From the NCBI RefSeq assembly GCF_000967265.1, contig NZ_KQ033885.1, forward strand, positions 973,538-1,037,537: DNA of 64,000 nt, in the 5' to 3' direction. Positions 45,071-54,579 of the stretch are shown here, piece by piece; within the stretch, counting starts at the first letter, position 1, and each line of letters starts with the position of its first letter. Origin of the DNA: Bifidobacterium mellis (GTDB lineage Bacteria; Actinomycetota; Actinomycetes; Actinomycetales; Bifidobacteriaceae). The position numbers and the translations under genes were made by a program. Under the pieces are notes generated by a model. The model saw only the letters and a list, made by a program, of their open reading frames with translations, was not told the DNA's origin and did not search any database.

Positions 45071-46405
45071 TCAGCCGATCATACTGGGGTCGGAGCTGAC
45101 AGGAGCGACCAGGGTGGCCCGGGTGCGTGTCAGGCGGGAGACCATGAGACCGACACAGGCATAAGCCAGAGCGAACAAGGCAACCACAGTCAGCGGAAGG
45201 CCCCAGGAGGCCAAACCTGTTGTGCTTGAATCCATGATTGATTGGACTGCAGTGTTGTACCACCAACCCGGCGTCAGTTTGCCGATGGTCTGCATGACCG
45301 GAGGCAGGGAGCCGCCGGAACTCGATCCTGAGGTGAACATAACCACCAGGCCGAAGGTGACCCCGACGGAGTTTATGAGCGAAGAAGAAGGATTGAACTG
45401 AGAAAGCATGAATCCAAAGGATGCCGCCGATACAGCGAATATCAGCATGACGAAAAAGCTCAGCAGCACCCTCCCCCAGCCAAACGAAGCCAAGGACACC
45501 CCCGATGCCGCCATACTGAAGGCAACGAGTGCCACGTAATATGCCCATGAGACACCTGCCACAATGAGGGCTGCCGTGAGCTCCTGTCCATTCAGGCTGC
45601 TGGACCGGATCGGAGAGGCAAGAAGGCGTCGATGTCGGTCTGGAGAACTGAAGGCTCCGAAGAGTGTGGCTACGCAGACCGTCAGCGCTGTCATCAAGGG
45701 AAAGGCAGCCAGGCCGACTGTCGTGGCGAAGCCTTTCAACAGGGCTCCATCATCATTCTTTGGGCTGGCATGGATGCCCACATGTGGCTGGTTGCCGGCA
45801 TAGTAGGCCACTGCATAGGCAGCCGCATCCTTGACCGCAGCCGGCGAGTGCAGATCCGTCGAACCGTTTTGGCCCAGACCGCTCAGCAGAGCAGTACGAA
45901 TAGCATCAAAATAACTGTCCACCTGCAATTGTGCCAGACTGCCACGGCTGGAATTATAGGAGGCGGCCGTTTCAACCTTAGGAAAATCAGTCGTCTTACC
46001 GCCGCTGCGAGCTTGGGCAGCAGTGTCTTCAAGCGTCTCAAGGAACCGTTGACCATATCCCTTAGGAATGATGACGGTCAAATCGCTTTTACCCGATACA
46101 TTGGCGTCCTGCAGGGCCTGGGGCTTATCTTCGACTGTCACCAATTGGGCCGATTTGCCCAGATACTTCTTCAGACCCTGGCCCAGCTCGCAACCAGCCT
46201 GGTTACCGCTATCCCTATTGATGACGACCACCTTCGCACGTGCGGGCTCAAAGCGACCAATCGAGCTTGAGGCGTTGGCACGTACCGCGGCCTGCACGTT
46301 CGTGGAACCGATGACAATCATGATCAGGCTCATGCCCACCAGATACAGAAGGAGGTAGAACTTATGCGCCCAGATGATGCGCAGTGCTGTTTTACAAGTA
46401 TTCAT
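45071..46405 (-). CDS. ABC-2 type transporter permease (second)
   Basis: 444 aa. One N-terminal membrane span (FYLLLYLVGMSLIMIVIG) is followed by a large extracytoplasmic domain (~170 aa) and then about five spans with the C-terminal ABC-2 pattern (TFGLVVMFTSGSSSGGSLPPVMQTIGKLTPGWW). It overlaps the other permease gene by 14 bases. The pair presumably forms a heterodimeric exporter with the upstream ATPase. Confidence 0.9.
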   Translation of the reverse strand: MNTCKTALRIIWAHKFYLLLYLVGMSLIMIVIGSTNVQAAVRANASSSIGRFEPARAKVVVINRDSGNQAGCELGQGLKKYLGKSAQLVTVEDKPQALQDANVSGKSDLTVIIPKGYGQRFLETLEDTAAQARSGGKTTDFPKVETAASYNSSRGSLAQLQVDSYFDAIRTALLSGLGQNGSTDLHSPAAVKDAAAYAVAYYAGNQPHVGIHASPKNDDGALLKGFATTVGLAAFPLMTALTVCVATLFGAFSSPDRHRRLLASPIRSSSLNGQELTAALIVAGVSWAYYVALVAFSMAASGVSLASFGWGRVLLSFFVMLIFAVSAASFGFMLSQFNPSSSLINSVGVTFGLVVMFTSGSSSGGSLPPVMQTIGKLTPGWWYNTAVQSIMDSSTTGLASWGLPLTVVALFALAYACVGLMVSRLTRTRATLVAPVSSDPSMIG

Positions 46406-47585
46406 ACCGTTGTTTCCTTAGGAGCAGGCCGCAGATGGACAGGAAGACGGCAGCCATGATGGCCAGGATGCCGCAGGTGCGGGCGAAGGGTGCCAGACTG
46501 TCGTAGTAGACGATGTCGTAGAAGAGGTTGGAGACCTGCTTGACGGGGTTGAGCAGATGAAAGATGGGAGCATGCTCCTGGATGGCATTGTTGAGGTCCA
46601 TAGCCAGGCTGCCATAGAGGCCGATGAAGGCACTCAACGTGCAGTCGATCGCTATTACCAGGCCAACCTTCGTTTCGGTGGAAAGTTTGGGAATGGCGCC
46701 CATCATAGAGCCGAAAGCGGTCGCCATAAAGGTGCCCACTGCGATGGCTATGAGGGCTATCGGGTCGCGACCGCCGGTCTGCACGCCGCAGACTGTGCGG
46801 ACGAAGATGTAGGCGACCAGGAGGCTGGCTGCGGAGAAGAGCCAGGAGGCAAGAAAGGCACCCGCTGCCTGCCGCCGCTTGGGGCTGGGAGAACTGTCCC
46901 GTCGGGCTCCCAGGGCTGAAAGGTTGGGCTGGGTCCTGGCAATCATCTCGGCTGCGGTGCTGGCACCGATAAGGCAGGCCATAGCCAGCACAGCGAAGAA
47001 GTAGGGCGCGGTCATAGAAGGGTGGATGTGCGTCAGGCGGATTTGCTTGGTGTAGGTCTGTTCGCCGGACTGCACGAGTATTCGGATATTCGTCGAGGCC
47101 AGGGTGGACCTTGCGGCGTTGGCCTGGTTGAAGCTTCCCAGCGAGGCGGACAGAATGGAGACCGTTATGCCTTCGGAGGCGGTTGAGTCGGATTGGATGC
47201 TGGCGGCTTCGCGGTCCGACAGGACCATGTTGACCAGTCCGTCAGGACCCGCGTACAGGTATCCGATGTCCTTCCGGCCATCCAGACGTGTGTCCGCTTC
47301 GGCCTTGGAAGCCACCGTCGTCGGGATAAGCAGCCGAGTGTCATCGGACCCGGCCTTGGGTTTCTTCGATAGTGAGGAAACGAGCTCGTCAGCACCTGGG
47401 CTGGCTTTCCAGTTGGCGTCCGAGACAATGGCGAAATGCTGTGCCTCGGCAGTGTAACCGTCTTGCAGGTTGCCCATGATGCCCAGCATCAGAGCGGCCA
47501 GAATGACCGGGAAGGCCAGGACCCAGAAGAGAGAGGAGGTGTTGCGTATCGAGGTCTTGACGTTGATCAGAAATGAGTTCCACAT
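46392..47585 (-). CDS. ABC-2 type transporter permease (first)
   Basis: 397 aa with the same topology as its partner: an N-terminal span (SLFWVLAFPVILAALMLGIMG), an external domain, then about five spans. FHLLNPVKQVSNLFYDIVYYDSL corresponds to the C-terminal ABC-2 signature region. It begins 41 bases after the ATPase gene. Confidence 0.9.
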   Translation of the reverse strand: MWNSFLINVKTSIRNTSSLFWVLAFPVILAALMLGIMGNLQDGYTAEAQHFAIVSDANWKASPGADELVSSLSKKPKAGSDDTRLLIPTTVASKAEADTRLDGRKDIGYLYAGPDGLVNMVLSDREAASIQSDSTASEGITVSILSASLGSFNQANAARSTLASTNIRILVQSGEQTYTKQIRLTHIHPSMTAPYFFAVLAMACLIGASTAAEMIARTQPNLSALGARRDSSPSPKRRQAAGAFLASWLFSAASLLVAYIFVRTVCGVQTGGRDPIALIAIAVGTFMATAFGSMMGAIPKLSTETKVGLVIAIDCTLSAFIGLYGSLAMDLNNAIQEHAPIFHLLNPVKQVSNLFYDIVYYDSLAPFARTCGILAIMAAVFLSICGLLLRKQRYEYL

Positions 47586-47626
47586 GAATAGGTGCTCCTT
47601 TACGGCAATTGAGCTTGGGACCGCGC

Positions 47627-48583
47627 TCAGTCGCGCAGTTCCTTGCCGGTCAGTTCCAGGAACACATCGTTCAGGGATGGCGGACGGCTGGTCAGGTGGC
47701 CGTAGCTGGTCTGGGTGGATTCCAGGACCGTCAGCACGTCCTGCAGGTTGTGTTCGCCCTGGCGGCAGTGGATGACCAGTTCCTTGCCGTCATAGTCGGC
47801 GGATTGGGCCAGGGGCAGGGCACGGATCCGGGCCAGTGTGGAATCCTGTAGGTCCAGGGTCTCGACGGTGACCTGCTCGCCGGCTTGGACCATGCCCTTG
47901 AGTTCCTCGGCTGTCCCCAGGGCGATCTGACGGCCGTGGTCCATGATCATGATCCGCGTGCAGATCTGCTCCACCTCCTCCATGTAATGGCTGGTGTAGA
48001 CCACAGTGGCCCCCTGGGCGTTCAGCCGTTCGATGCCCTCCAGGATGGCGTTGCGGCTCTGGGGGTCAACGGCGACGGTGGGCTCGTCGAAGAAGATGAG
48101 GTCCGGCTGATGGGCGATGCCGCAGGCGATGTTGAGCCTGCGCAGCAGACCGCCCGACAGCTTGCCCGGACGGAACCTGCGGAAGTCGTCCAGCCCCACG
48201 AAGTCGATGGCCTGCTCGACCAGATCCTTGCGGTCGGCCTTCCTGGGCACATAGAGGGAGCAGAAATAGTCGATGTTCTCCTGCACGCTCAGTTCGTTGA
48301 AGACGGCCACATTCTGTGGAACCACGCCGATATGACTTTTCAGGTCGTAGGAGGTCGGGGTCATCTCCTGCCCGAATATCCGAACCGTCCCCGATTCATA
48401 GCTGAGCAGGGCCAGGATGCAGTTGATGGCGGTTGACTTGCCTGAACCATTGGGGCCAAGCAGTCCGAATACCTCACCACGACCGACTTCCATATCGAAG
48501 TGGTCTAAGGCCACCATGTCACCGTAACGCTTCACCAATGCGCTGACCTTCAAGGCCGGCTCTTGCTCACGTGAACTGTTCAT
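47627..48583 (-). CDS. ABC transporter ATP-binding protein
   Basis: 318 aa, DRA/CcmA-like ATPase of ABC-2 exporters. Walker A is GLLGPNGSGKSTAINC, the Q loop is in GVVPQNVAVF, the signature is KLSGGLLRRLNIA, and Walker B is LIFFDEPTVAVD. A C-terminal ~80-residue domain follows, typical of drug or lantibiotic exporters. It is divergent from the histidine kinase gene over a 179-bp region with two palindromes, suggesting two-component control. Confidence 0.93.
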   Translation of the reverse strand: MNSSREQEPALKVSALVKRYGDMVALDHFDMEVGRGEVFGLLGPNGSGKSTAINCILALLSYESGTVRIFGQEMTPTSYDLKSHIGVVPQNVAVFNELSVQENIDYFCSLYVPRKADRKDLVEQAIDFVGLDDFRRFRPGKLSGGLLRRLNIACGIAHQPDLIFFDEPTVAVDPQSRNAILEGIERLNAQGATVVYTSHYMEEVEQICTRIMIMDHGRQIALGTAEELKGMVQAGEQVTVETLDLQDSTLARIRALPLAQSADYDGKELVIHCRQGEHNLQDVLTVLESTQTSYGHLTSRPPSLNDVFLELTGKELRD

Positions 48584-48618
48584 GATTCCATCATCCCAGC
48601 TATGGCTGGCCCAACACC

Positions 48619-48632
48619 GTGACAGCCGTCAT
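48619..48632. promoter_or_regulatory. Second (degenerate) copy of the ATGAC-TGTCA palindrome
   Basis: On the minus strand it reads ATGACGGCTGTCAC, matching the stronger site at 48661-48674 at 10 of 14 positions. Its centre is 42 bp from that of the strong site. Confidence 0.5.
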
Positions 48633-48656
48633 CAATATTGTGGATGGTCGAATCAG

Positions 48657-48678
48657 ACCTATGACATTTGTCATGGGT
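48657..48678. promoter_or_regulatory. Palindromic operator between the ABC exporter and the two-component genes
   Basis: The core ATGACATTTGTCAT has perfect 6-base arms and extends outward by ACC(T) and (G)GGT to 22 bp with one mismatch per arm. It lies 74 bp from the ATPase start and 85 bp from the kinase start, suiting a NarL-type response regulator. Confidence 0.65.
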
Positions 48679-48762
48679 GCTTCCGCATGCGGATAGGCGC
48701 AGGAAGGGGTAGCCCGCCAATTATTATTTGAGACAATAGGACAACAGGGCGAGGAGACATTC

Positions 48763-49998
48763 ATGGGCAGGATAGCTGGTTGGCTGGTCCTGCTTGCTTT
48801 GGGGACCTTATGCGGATCATGGTATGGTTCAGGGGTTTCAGCAACCCTGATCGCCGGCCTCCTGGCCTCTCTAGCCGCAGGGGCCCTGTGTGAATGGCTG
48901 CTGCCGGCGCCAGGTTCCATGTGTGGCGGCGCTCTGGTGTCGCTTTTGGCAATGTTCATACCTGTCTGGCTTTTCTTCTTGCCGGCTCTGGCCTTCGAGG
49001 CAGGGGTTGGACTCGGAACCATGGTTCTAGCTACCGGATCAGCCGACTTGAAAGACACCCAGACCAAGGACTCTGTGCTGGCCTCCCTCAGGCAGCTCTT
49101 GGCCTTGCTGCCTGCATTCTTTTGGCTGATACCTGCCATCACTGACCTCATACTGTTCAGAGGCCTCACCCAAGGCTATGCGCTGCTTGTTTTGTTGACA
49201 TCAGCACTGACGCAAGGCGGCGGACTGGCATGTGCGCACTTGGCCGTGGCTAAGGGTCGTGAATGGCAGATTGAAGACACCGAGCGCTACCGGATTCGCC
49301 AATTGCACGGCCGCATCAACGACCTGGACGAGGAGCGGGCCCAGGCGACCCGGATGGCGCACTTATCCGAGCGGACCCGGATCGCTCGGGATATTCATGA
49401 CAATGTGGGCCACCTGCTCACCCGAGCCATCATGCAAGTCCAGGCTGGCCGGGTGGTTGCGCAGAGCAAGGGCGATCAAAGTACCGAGCGGATATTGGAT
49501 GATGTCGGCAAGACCCTGAATGAGGCCATGACCACAATTCGTCGTTCGGTGCATGACTTGGAGGATGAGGGCACCGACTTCGCATCCCAGATGGAGGATG
49601 CCAGCTCCGAGGCTTCTATGGGGCGGCTGAAGGTCGATCTGAACAACGGCATCGAGACAGCGCCTGCACCAGTGTGCCGTTGCCTGGCCACCATTGTTCG
49701 CGAGGCCCTTACCAATACGGTCCGCCATTCCTCAGCCAGGTCGGCACAGGTCATTCTGTGCGACCTCCCGGCCTTCTGGCAGATGGTGGTGCAGGACGAC
49801 GGCGGGTCTCAGCAATCGCAGCCTGACAGCCGCGGCATGGGGCTGGCCGATATGGAGGCCAGGGCCAGGGCCTTGGGCGGCACGGCCAACAGCGGCCCCA
49901 ACCGACAAGGATGGAAGGTCTTCGTATCCTTGCCCAAGGAGCCCTGGTCCGACCACAGCGCAGCTGAGCATGGAGAGGATAGGAAGGTCATGGCATGA
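48763..49998 (+). CDS. Sensor histidine kinase, NarL/DesK type (HisKA_3)
   Basis: 411 aa. About five or six membrane spans occupy residues 1-160, with almost no external domain (an intramembrane-sensing layout). A HisKA_3 dimerisation box follows (ERTRIARDIHDNVGHLLTRAIMQ, phospho-His in RDIHD), then an HATPase_c domain with REALTNTVRHS and GMGLADMEARARALGG. GAGGAGA precedes the ATG. Its stop overlaps the response regulator start (ATGA). Confidence 0.93.
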   Translation: MGRIAGWLVLLALGTLCGSWYGSGVSATLIAGLLASLAAGALCEWLLPAPGSMCGGALVSLLAMFIPVWLFFLPALAFEAGVGLGTMVLATGSADLKDTQTKDSVLASLRQLLALLPAFFWLIPAITDLILFRGLTQGYALLVLLTSALTQGGGLACAHLAVAKGREWQIEDTERYRIRQLHGRINDLDEERAQATRMAHLSERTRIARDIHDNVGHLLTRAIMQVQAGRVVAQSKGDQSTERILDDVGKTLNEAMTTIRRSVHDLEDEGTDFASQMEDASSEASMGRLKVDLNNGIETAPAPVCRCLATIVREALTNTVRHSSARSAQVILCDLPAFWQMVVQDDGGSQQSQPDSRGMGLADMEARARALGGTANSGPNRQGWKVFVSLPKEPWSDHSAAEHGEDRKVMA

Positions 49999-50648
49999 AA
50001 GTCGCTATCGCTGATGACGATCCGATTGTCTGCTCGTCCCTGTCAACGATTCTGACGGCAACTGGTACTGCAGACGTGATCTGGACAGCCAATGACGGCC
50101 AGTCAGCCCTCAAGTGTTTCCAGGCGGCTGGCGGCAGGCCTGACGTGCTGCTGCTCGATGTGCAGATGCCCGGCATGGACGGCCTGGAGGCGGCGGAGCG
50201 CATCATCGCCGTGGATCCGGCTGCTCGTGTGCTCTTTCTGACCACTTTTGCAGACAAGGAATATATTTCCCGCGCCCTGGCCCTGGGAGCCAAGGGGTAT
50301 GTGATCAAGCAGGACGTGGCCTCGGTGGTGCCGGCCCTCCAGGCCGTCATGGCCGGGCAGACGGTTCTCGGAGCCGAGGCCGTGGCTAATCTGTCGCTTG
50401 GCAAGCAGGAGGAGCAGACGCGAAAGGACCCGTCCAAGCCTGTTCCCCGGCGCTTCCAAACCCTGACCGACCGCGAACATGAAATCGTCGCTCTGGTGGC
50501 CGATGGCCTCGACAACCAGGCCATCGCCAGTCGGCTCTGCCTCAGCGAAGGCACCGTCCGCAATCACATCTCCGCCATCCTAGCCAAGACCAACCTGGCC
50601 AACCGCACCCAGCTCGCCGTGGAATGGCTGTCCTCGCAAGAGTCATGA
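49995..50648 (+). CDS. Response regulator, NarL/FixJ family
   Basis: 217 aa. The receiver has an acidic pocket (IADDDP), phospho-Asp in LLLDVQMPGMDG (about residue 54), and the conserved Thr/Lys (FLTTFADK; AKGYVIK). The C-terminal LuxR-type HTH is LTDREHEIVALVADGLDNQAIASRLCLSEGTVRNHISAIL. It pairs with the kinase just upstream and probably binds the palindromes at 48619-48678 to induce the divergent ABC exporter. Confidence 0.95.
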   Translation: MKVAIADDDPIVCSSLSTILTATGTADVIWTANDGQSALKCFQAAGGRPDVLLLDVQMPGMDGLEAAERIIAVDPAARVLFLTTFADKEYISRALALGAKGYVIKQDVASVVPALQAVMAGQTVLGAEAVANLSLGKQEEQTRKDPSKPVPRRFQTLTDREHEIVALVADGLDNQAIASRLCLSEGTVRNHISAILAKTNLANRTQLAVEWLSSQES

Positions 50649-50699
50649 ACGCATAGATTCTGTGGTCCCGTCCGTGGGTAGGCCCTGAGTCTCGATCGT

Positions 50700-53204
50700 T
50701 CAGAGCTTTTCGATCGGCGCCAAGCGCAGCATCAGCCGCTTGGTCCCCTCGGAACCGAAGTCCACGGTCAGGACCGAGTTGTGCCCCTTGTCCTGAATGT
50801 CGACCACCTTGCCCAGGCCATACTGGTCGTGGGCCACCCTGTCTCCCAGGGAGAAGTCCTGAATGGATAGGCCGTTCGACTTGGGCTGGGCCGAGGCCCT
50901 GCCAGCGTGTGAGGTTGACGACGGGTTTGTCGTGCTCCGCCTGGTCATGACCCTTCCATTTCTGGAGGAGGAGCCGAACGACCGCTGCGAGGAGGTCCGC
51001 GAGCGCCCGTATCCATTGCGGGAAGAGCCAAAGCCGGAGCCGAAGCCGCCGAATGAACGATGACCGAATGCACGGCCGTCGCTTTCATCCTCGAAGCCGC
51101 CGAATTCGTCCTCGTCGTCACCCAGGTCCCAGCCTGCGCGCATCCGCTCGTTGCCGGCCTGCCTACGCTTCCAGTCGATCAGCTCGTCAGGGATGTCATC
51201 CAGGAACTGACTGGGCAGCATCTCATTGACCTGTCCCCACTGGGAGCGGACGGCCGCCCGGGTCAGGTAAAGACGCCGCTTGGCACGGGTCACGCCCACA
51301 TAGGCCAACCGACGCTCCTCCTGCATCTCGTCGGCATCCTCCAGGCAGCGGGAGTGAGGGAAGGTTCCCTGCTCCATGCCGGTCAGGAAGACCACCGGAT
51401 ACTCCAGGCCCTTGGCCGTGTGCAGGGTCATCAGCGTCACCTTGCCCGAGTCGTCGCCCAGGCCCGGCAGCTGGTCCGAGTCGGCCACCAGTGCCGTGGT
51501 CTCCAGGAAGCCCGCCAGCGTGGCGTCGGGAGTCTTCTGCTCGAACTCGGCGGCCACTGACTGCAACTGACCGAGGTTCTCCAGCCTGGAGGCATCCTGC
51601 GGATCGACCGACCTGCGCAGCTCGTCCAGCATGCCGGAGTCCTCCAGCACCTTCTCAACAATCTGGGACGGCTTGGTATCGTGCTCTGCGGCAAAGCCGG
51701 TCAGGGAGGTGATTAGATCCCTGAAGGCCTTCATCCGCTTGACCATCAGCGTGGAGGCCCCGGGCACCTCCTCGATATGCTGCACCCCCTGCCAGAAGGA
51801 AACCTGATGCAGATCCGCATAGGAGGTCGCCGCCGCCTCGGCACGTGCGGCCAGGCCGCGCTTGGGCACGTTGAGTATCCGGCGCATGTTCACGTCGTCC
51901 TGGGGATTGGCGATGGCGTGCAGATAGGCCAGGGCGTCCTTGATTTCCTTACGCTCGTAGAAGCGGGTCCCGCCCACCAGCTGATAAGGCAGACCGGCGT
52001 TGATCAGCCCCTCCTCCAGTGCGCGGGACTGGGCGTTGGCCCGGTACATGATGGCCATGTCGGAGTAGGGAATGCCCTCCTCGCTGCGCAGTCGGGCGAT
52101 CTCGGTGGCGATCCAGGCGGCCTCCTGCTGGGCGTTGTCGGCTGCATAACCCACGATGGGCTCCCCCTTGCCCAGGGCGGTCCAGAGTTTCTTGGGCTTG
52201 CGGCCCTCGTTCTTGACGATGATGGCATTGGCCGCATCCAGAATGGTCTGGGTGGAACGGTAGTTCTGCTCCAGAAGGATGGTCCGGGCTCCGGGGAAGT
52301 CCTTCTCGAAGTCCCTGATGTTGCTGATGTCGGCCCCTCGGAAGGCATAGATGGATTGGTCCGAATCGCCCACCACGGTGATCCAGGCCTGGTCCTGTTT
52401 GCCGGCATCGGCACCGGCCAGCTCGCGCATGAGCACGTACTGGGCATGGTTGGTGTCCTGGTACTCGTCCACCAGCACGTAGCGGAACCGATGGTGGTAA
52501 TACTGCGCCACCATCGGGGACTGCTGGAGCAACTGGACCGTGCGTACGATCAGATCGTCGAAGTCGACGGCGTTGGCCTGAGCCAGCCGGTGCTCGTACT
52601 CGGCGTAGACCACGGAGTAGAGCTCCTCCTCGTTGCCGAAGCGGGCGGTGATCTGCTGGCCGCGCTGCCCGGGCCGGTAGTCGGGGGCGTACTCCTGCAG
52701 CTGGGTGCGCCAATCCTGCAGGTTGTTCTTGTAGTCGGATATGTGGCCCAGAATGTTTCTGGGGGTGTAGCGCTTCAGATCGATGTTGAGATCCTTGCCG
52801 ATCAGCTTGATCAGACGCTCGGAATCGGCCGTGTCATAGATGGTGAAACCCGATCGCAGGCCGATCTCCTTGCCATCCCGCCTCAGAATGCGCACGCAGG
52901 CCGAGTGGAAGGTGGACACCCACATGCGGTCGGCCACGGGCCCGATCAGTCGGCGCAGACGCTCGCGCATCTCGGAGGCCGCCTTGTTGGTGAAGGTGAT
53001 GGCCAGGATCTGGCTGGGCCAGGCGCCGAACTGACTGAGGATCCAGGCGATTCTGCGGGTCAGCACCCTGGTCTTGCCCGAGCCTGCGCCTGCCCCGATC
53101 AGCAGGGCCGGCCCCTGGTATTGCACCGCCTCGGCCTGCCGATCGTTGAGCCCCTTGAGCAGCTCCTTGGCGCTGCGCTGGATCAAGTCCGGTTCCTCGT
53201 TCAC
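50700..53204 (-). CDS. pcrA: ATP-dependent DNA helicase PcrA/UvrD
   Basis: SF1A 3'-5' helicase for repair and replication. Motif I is GAGAGSGKTRVLTRRIAW, motif II VDEYQDTN, motif III GDSDQSIYAFRGAD, motif IV EQNYRSTQTIL and motif V LMTLHTAKGLEYPVVFL. 834 aa. The Gly/Ser/Arg-rich linker near residues 710-780 (RSFGGFGSGFGSSRNGYGRSR) precedes a C-terminal Tudor-like domain (GDRVAHDQYGLGKV). GTG start. Confidence 0.96.
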   Translation of the reverse strand: MNEEPDLIQRSAKELLKGLNDRQAEAVQYQGPALLIGAGAGSGKTRVLTRRIAWILSQFGAWPSQILAITFTNKAASEMRERLRRLIGPVADRMWVSTFHSACVRILRRDGKEIGLRSGFTIYDTADSERLIKLIGKDLNIDLKRYTPRNILGHISDYKNNLQDWRTQLQEYAPDYRPGQRGQQITARFGNEEELYSVVYAEYEHRLAQANAVDFDDLIVRTVQLLQQSPMVAQYYHHRFRYVLVDEYQDTNHAQYVLMRELAGADAGKQDQAWITVVGDSDQSIYAFRGADISNIRDFEKDFPGARTILLEQNYRSTQTILDAANAIIVKNEGRKPKKLWTALGKGEPIVGYAADNAQQEAAWIATEIARLRSEEGIPYSDMAIMYRANAQSRALEEGLINAGLPYQLVGGTRFYERKEIKDALAYLHAIANPQDDVNMRRILNVPKRGLAARAEAAATSYADLHQVSFWQGVQHIEEVPGASTLMVKRMKAFRDLITSLTGFAAEHDTKPSQIVEKVLEDSGMLDELRRSVDPQDASRLENLGQLQSVAAEFEQKTPDATLAGFLETTALVADSDQLPGLGDDSGKVTLMTLHTAKGLEYPVVFLTGMEQGTFPHSRCLEDADEMQEERRLAYVGVTRAKRRLYLTRAAVRSQWGQVNEMLPSQFLDDIPDELIDWKRRQAGNERMRAGWDLGDDEDEFGGFEDESDGRAFGHRSFGGFGSGFGSSRNGYGRSRTSSQRSFGSSSRNGRVMTRRSTTNPSSTSHAGRASAQPKSNGLSIQDFSLGDRVAHDQYGLGKVVDIQDKGHNSVLTVDFGSEGTKRLMLRLAPIEKL

Positions 53205-53345
53205 AAGCCACCTCTTGCCATCTGGTCTCGGTCACCGTCTCAGGCCGGATGGCGCACACCCGGCAAACAACCATTTCTACCACAAAGCGGTGTCATCGGT
53301 CTTGGCTCATGGGTTAGCCAGCAAGCATACCAACACAAATAAAAG

Positions 53346-53381
53346 ACCCCGTCCGCCTTAGATAAGGAAAGCGAACGGGGT
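53346..53381 (-). terminator. Rho-independent terminator of the 11-mer repeat gene
   Basis: On the minus strand ACCCCGTTCGC pairs with GCGGACGGGGT (11 bp, one G-U), with an inner CCTTA-ga-TAAGG stem. CTTTTATTT follows. Confidence 0.88.
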
Positions 53382-53408
53382 TTAGTCGGGGAAGTCGAGA
53401 TGACCCGG

Positions 53409-53702
53409 TCAGTTGCGCACTTGGTCCTTGGCGTTGTTGACAGCCTCGGTGGCGCCCTGCTCAGCCTTGGCCTTGCCGACCTTGGCATCGGCCTTGGCCT
53501 GGTCCATCTTGTCGGAGGCGGCGTCCTTGGCGTCGCCCATCTTGTCCTGGGCAGCGTCCTTGGCGTCGCCCATCTTATCGGCAACGGCGTCCTTGGCATC
53601 GGATGCCTTGTCCATAACGGTGTCCTTTACATCGCCAGCGACATCGGAAATCTTCTCGCCGGCAGACTTCATGGCATCCTTTGCATCATCCAGAATCCCC
53701 AT
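53409..53702 (-). CDS. LEA-like/CsbD-like hydrophilic 11-mer-repeat protein
   Basis: 97 aa, no Cys or Trp, dominated by Asp, Ala, Lys and Met. At least four 11-residue repeats of the form DKMGDAKDAA(Q/S/A) run between residues ~27 and 75, giving an amphipathic helix like group 3 LEA or apolipoprotein repeats. The start ATG 53702 has AAGGAGG five bases upstream, so translation is likely strong; the longer open frame to 53822 lacks support. It is followed by a strong terminator. Probably a stress- or desiccation-related protein, but the function is inferred from composition only. Confidence 0.85.
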   Translation of the reverse strand: MGILDDAKDAMKSAGEKISDVAGDVKDTVMDKASDAKDAVADKMGDAKDAAQDKMGDAKDAASDKMDQAKADAKVGKAKAEQGATEAVNNAKDQVRN

Positions 53703-53949
53703 ATGGTCCTCCTTAGGTCCTTGAACGCACCGTGACGATGCGTGACCATTGCGGTCAATTTTCACTGTAACAGTTAGGGCCTTGAATCCGCGGATTGACG
53801 GGCTGACACGCCAGGAAGACACTCCAATCCGCTGGAGGTGAAACCTGGCGGATCAGGGCGGCCGGACCACAGTCCCAGAACCGGGTTATCTTGGTGTCTA
53901 TCCGTCGGGACCATAGGGGCCCCGCATTCATGACGACAAGGACGATGAC

Positions 53950-54540
53950 ATGCAGGAACTTGAGGAGCGAATCCGCCGCCAGGGCACGGTCAAGCCTGGC
54001 AATGTACTCAAGGTGGACGCCTTCCTCAACCATCAGTGCGACGTGCGGCTCTTCGACCACATGGGCGCTGAATGGGCCCGCCTGTTCGCTGGGCACCAGA
54101 TCGACAAGATTCTGACCATCGAGGCATCCGGCATCGGCATCGCCTGCCTGGCCGCCCGCCACTTCGGGGACGTGCCGGTGGTCTTCGCCAAGAAGACCCA
54201 GTCCATCAACCTTGACGGCGACCAGTACACGACCCGCATCTACTCCTTCACCAAGCAGCGTGAGTACCCCGTCATCGTGGCCAAACGCTTCCTCAAGAAG
54301 GGCGAGCATGTGCTGATCCTTGACGACTTCCTGGCCAAGGGCAACGCCCTGCACGGGCTGATCGACATCTGCCATGATGCCAAGGTCGTCATCGAGGGCA
54401 TCGGCATCGCCGTGGAGAAGGGCTTCCAGGAGGGCGGCCGCACCCTGCGCAAAGAGGGCTACAACCTCAAGTCCCTGGCCATTGTGGAAAGCATGGACCC
54501 GGACCAGGGCACCATCACCTTTGCTCACAATCCTGCCTGA
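53950..54540 (+). CDS. xpt: Xanthine phosphoribosyltransferase
   Basis: Salvages xanthine to XMP with PRPP. 196 aa. It shows [31 protein letters not shown], and the PRPP-binding motif [18 protein letters not shown] looked upstream for a purine riboswitch and did not see the conserved core. It is monocistronic and convergent with the D-2-hydroxyacid dehydrogenase gene. Confidence 0.96.
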   Translation: MQELEERIRRQGTVKPGNVLKVDAFLNHQCDVRLFDHMGAEWARLFAGHQIDKILTIEASGIGIACLAARHFGDVPVVFAKKTQSINLDGDQYTTRIYSFTKQREYPVIVAKRFLKKGEHVLILDDFLAKGNALHGLIDICHDAKVVIEGIGIAVEKGFQEGGRTLRKEGYNLKSLAIVESMDPDQGTITFAHNPA

Positions 54541-54579
54541 GTAGGTCGGCACCCGGTCCGGGTCGCATAAACGATGGAC

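Noticed and set aside
53760-53949. Possible purine riboswitch before xpt
   Set aside because: The conserved three-way junction sequences are not present.
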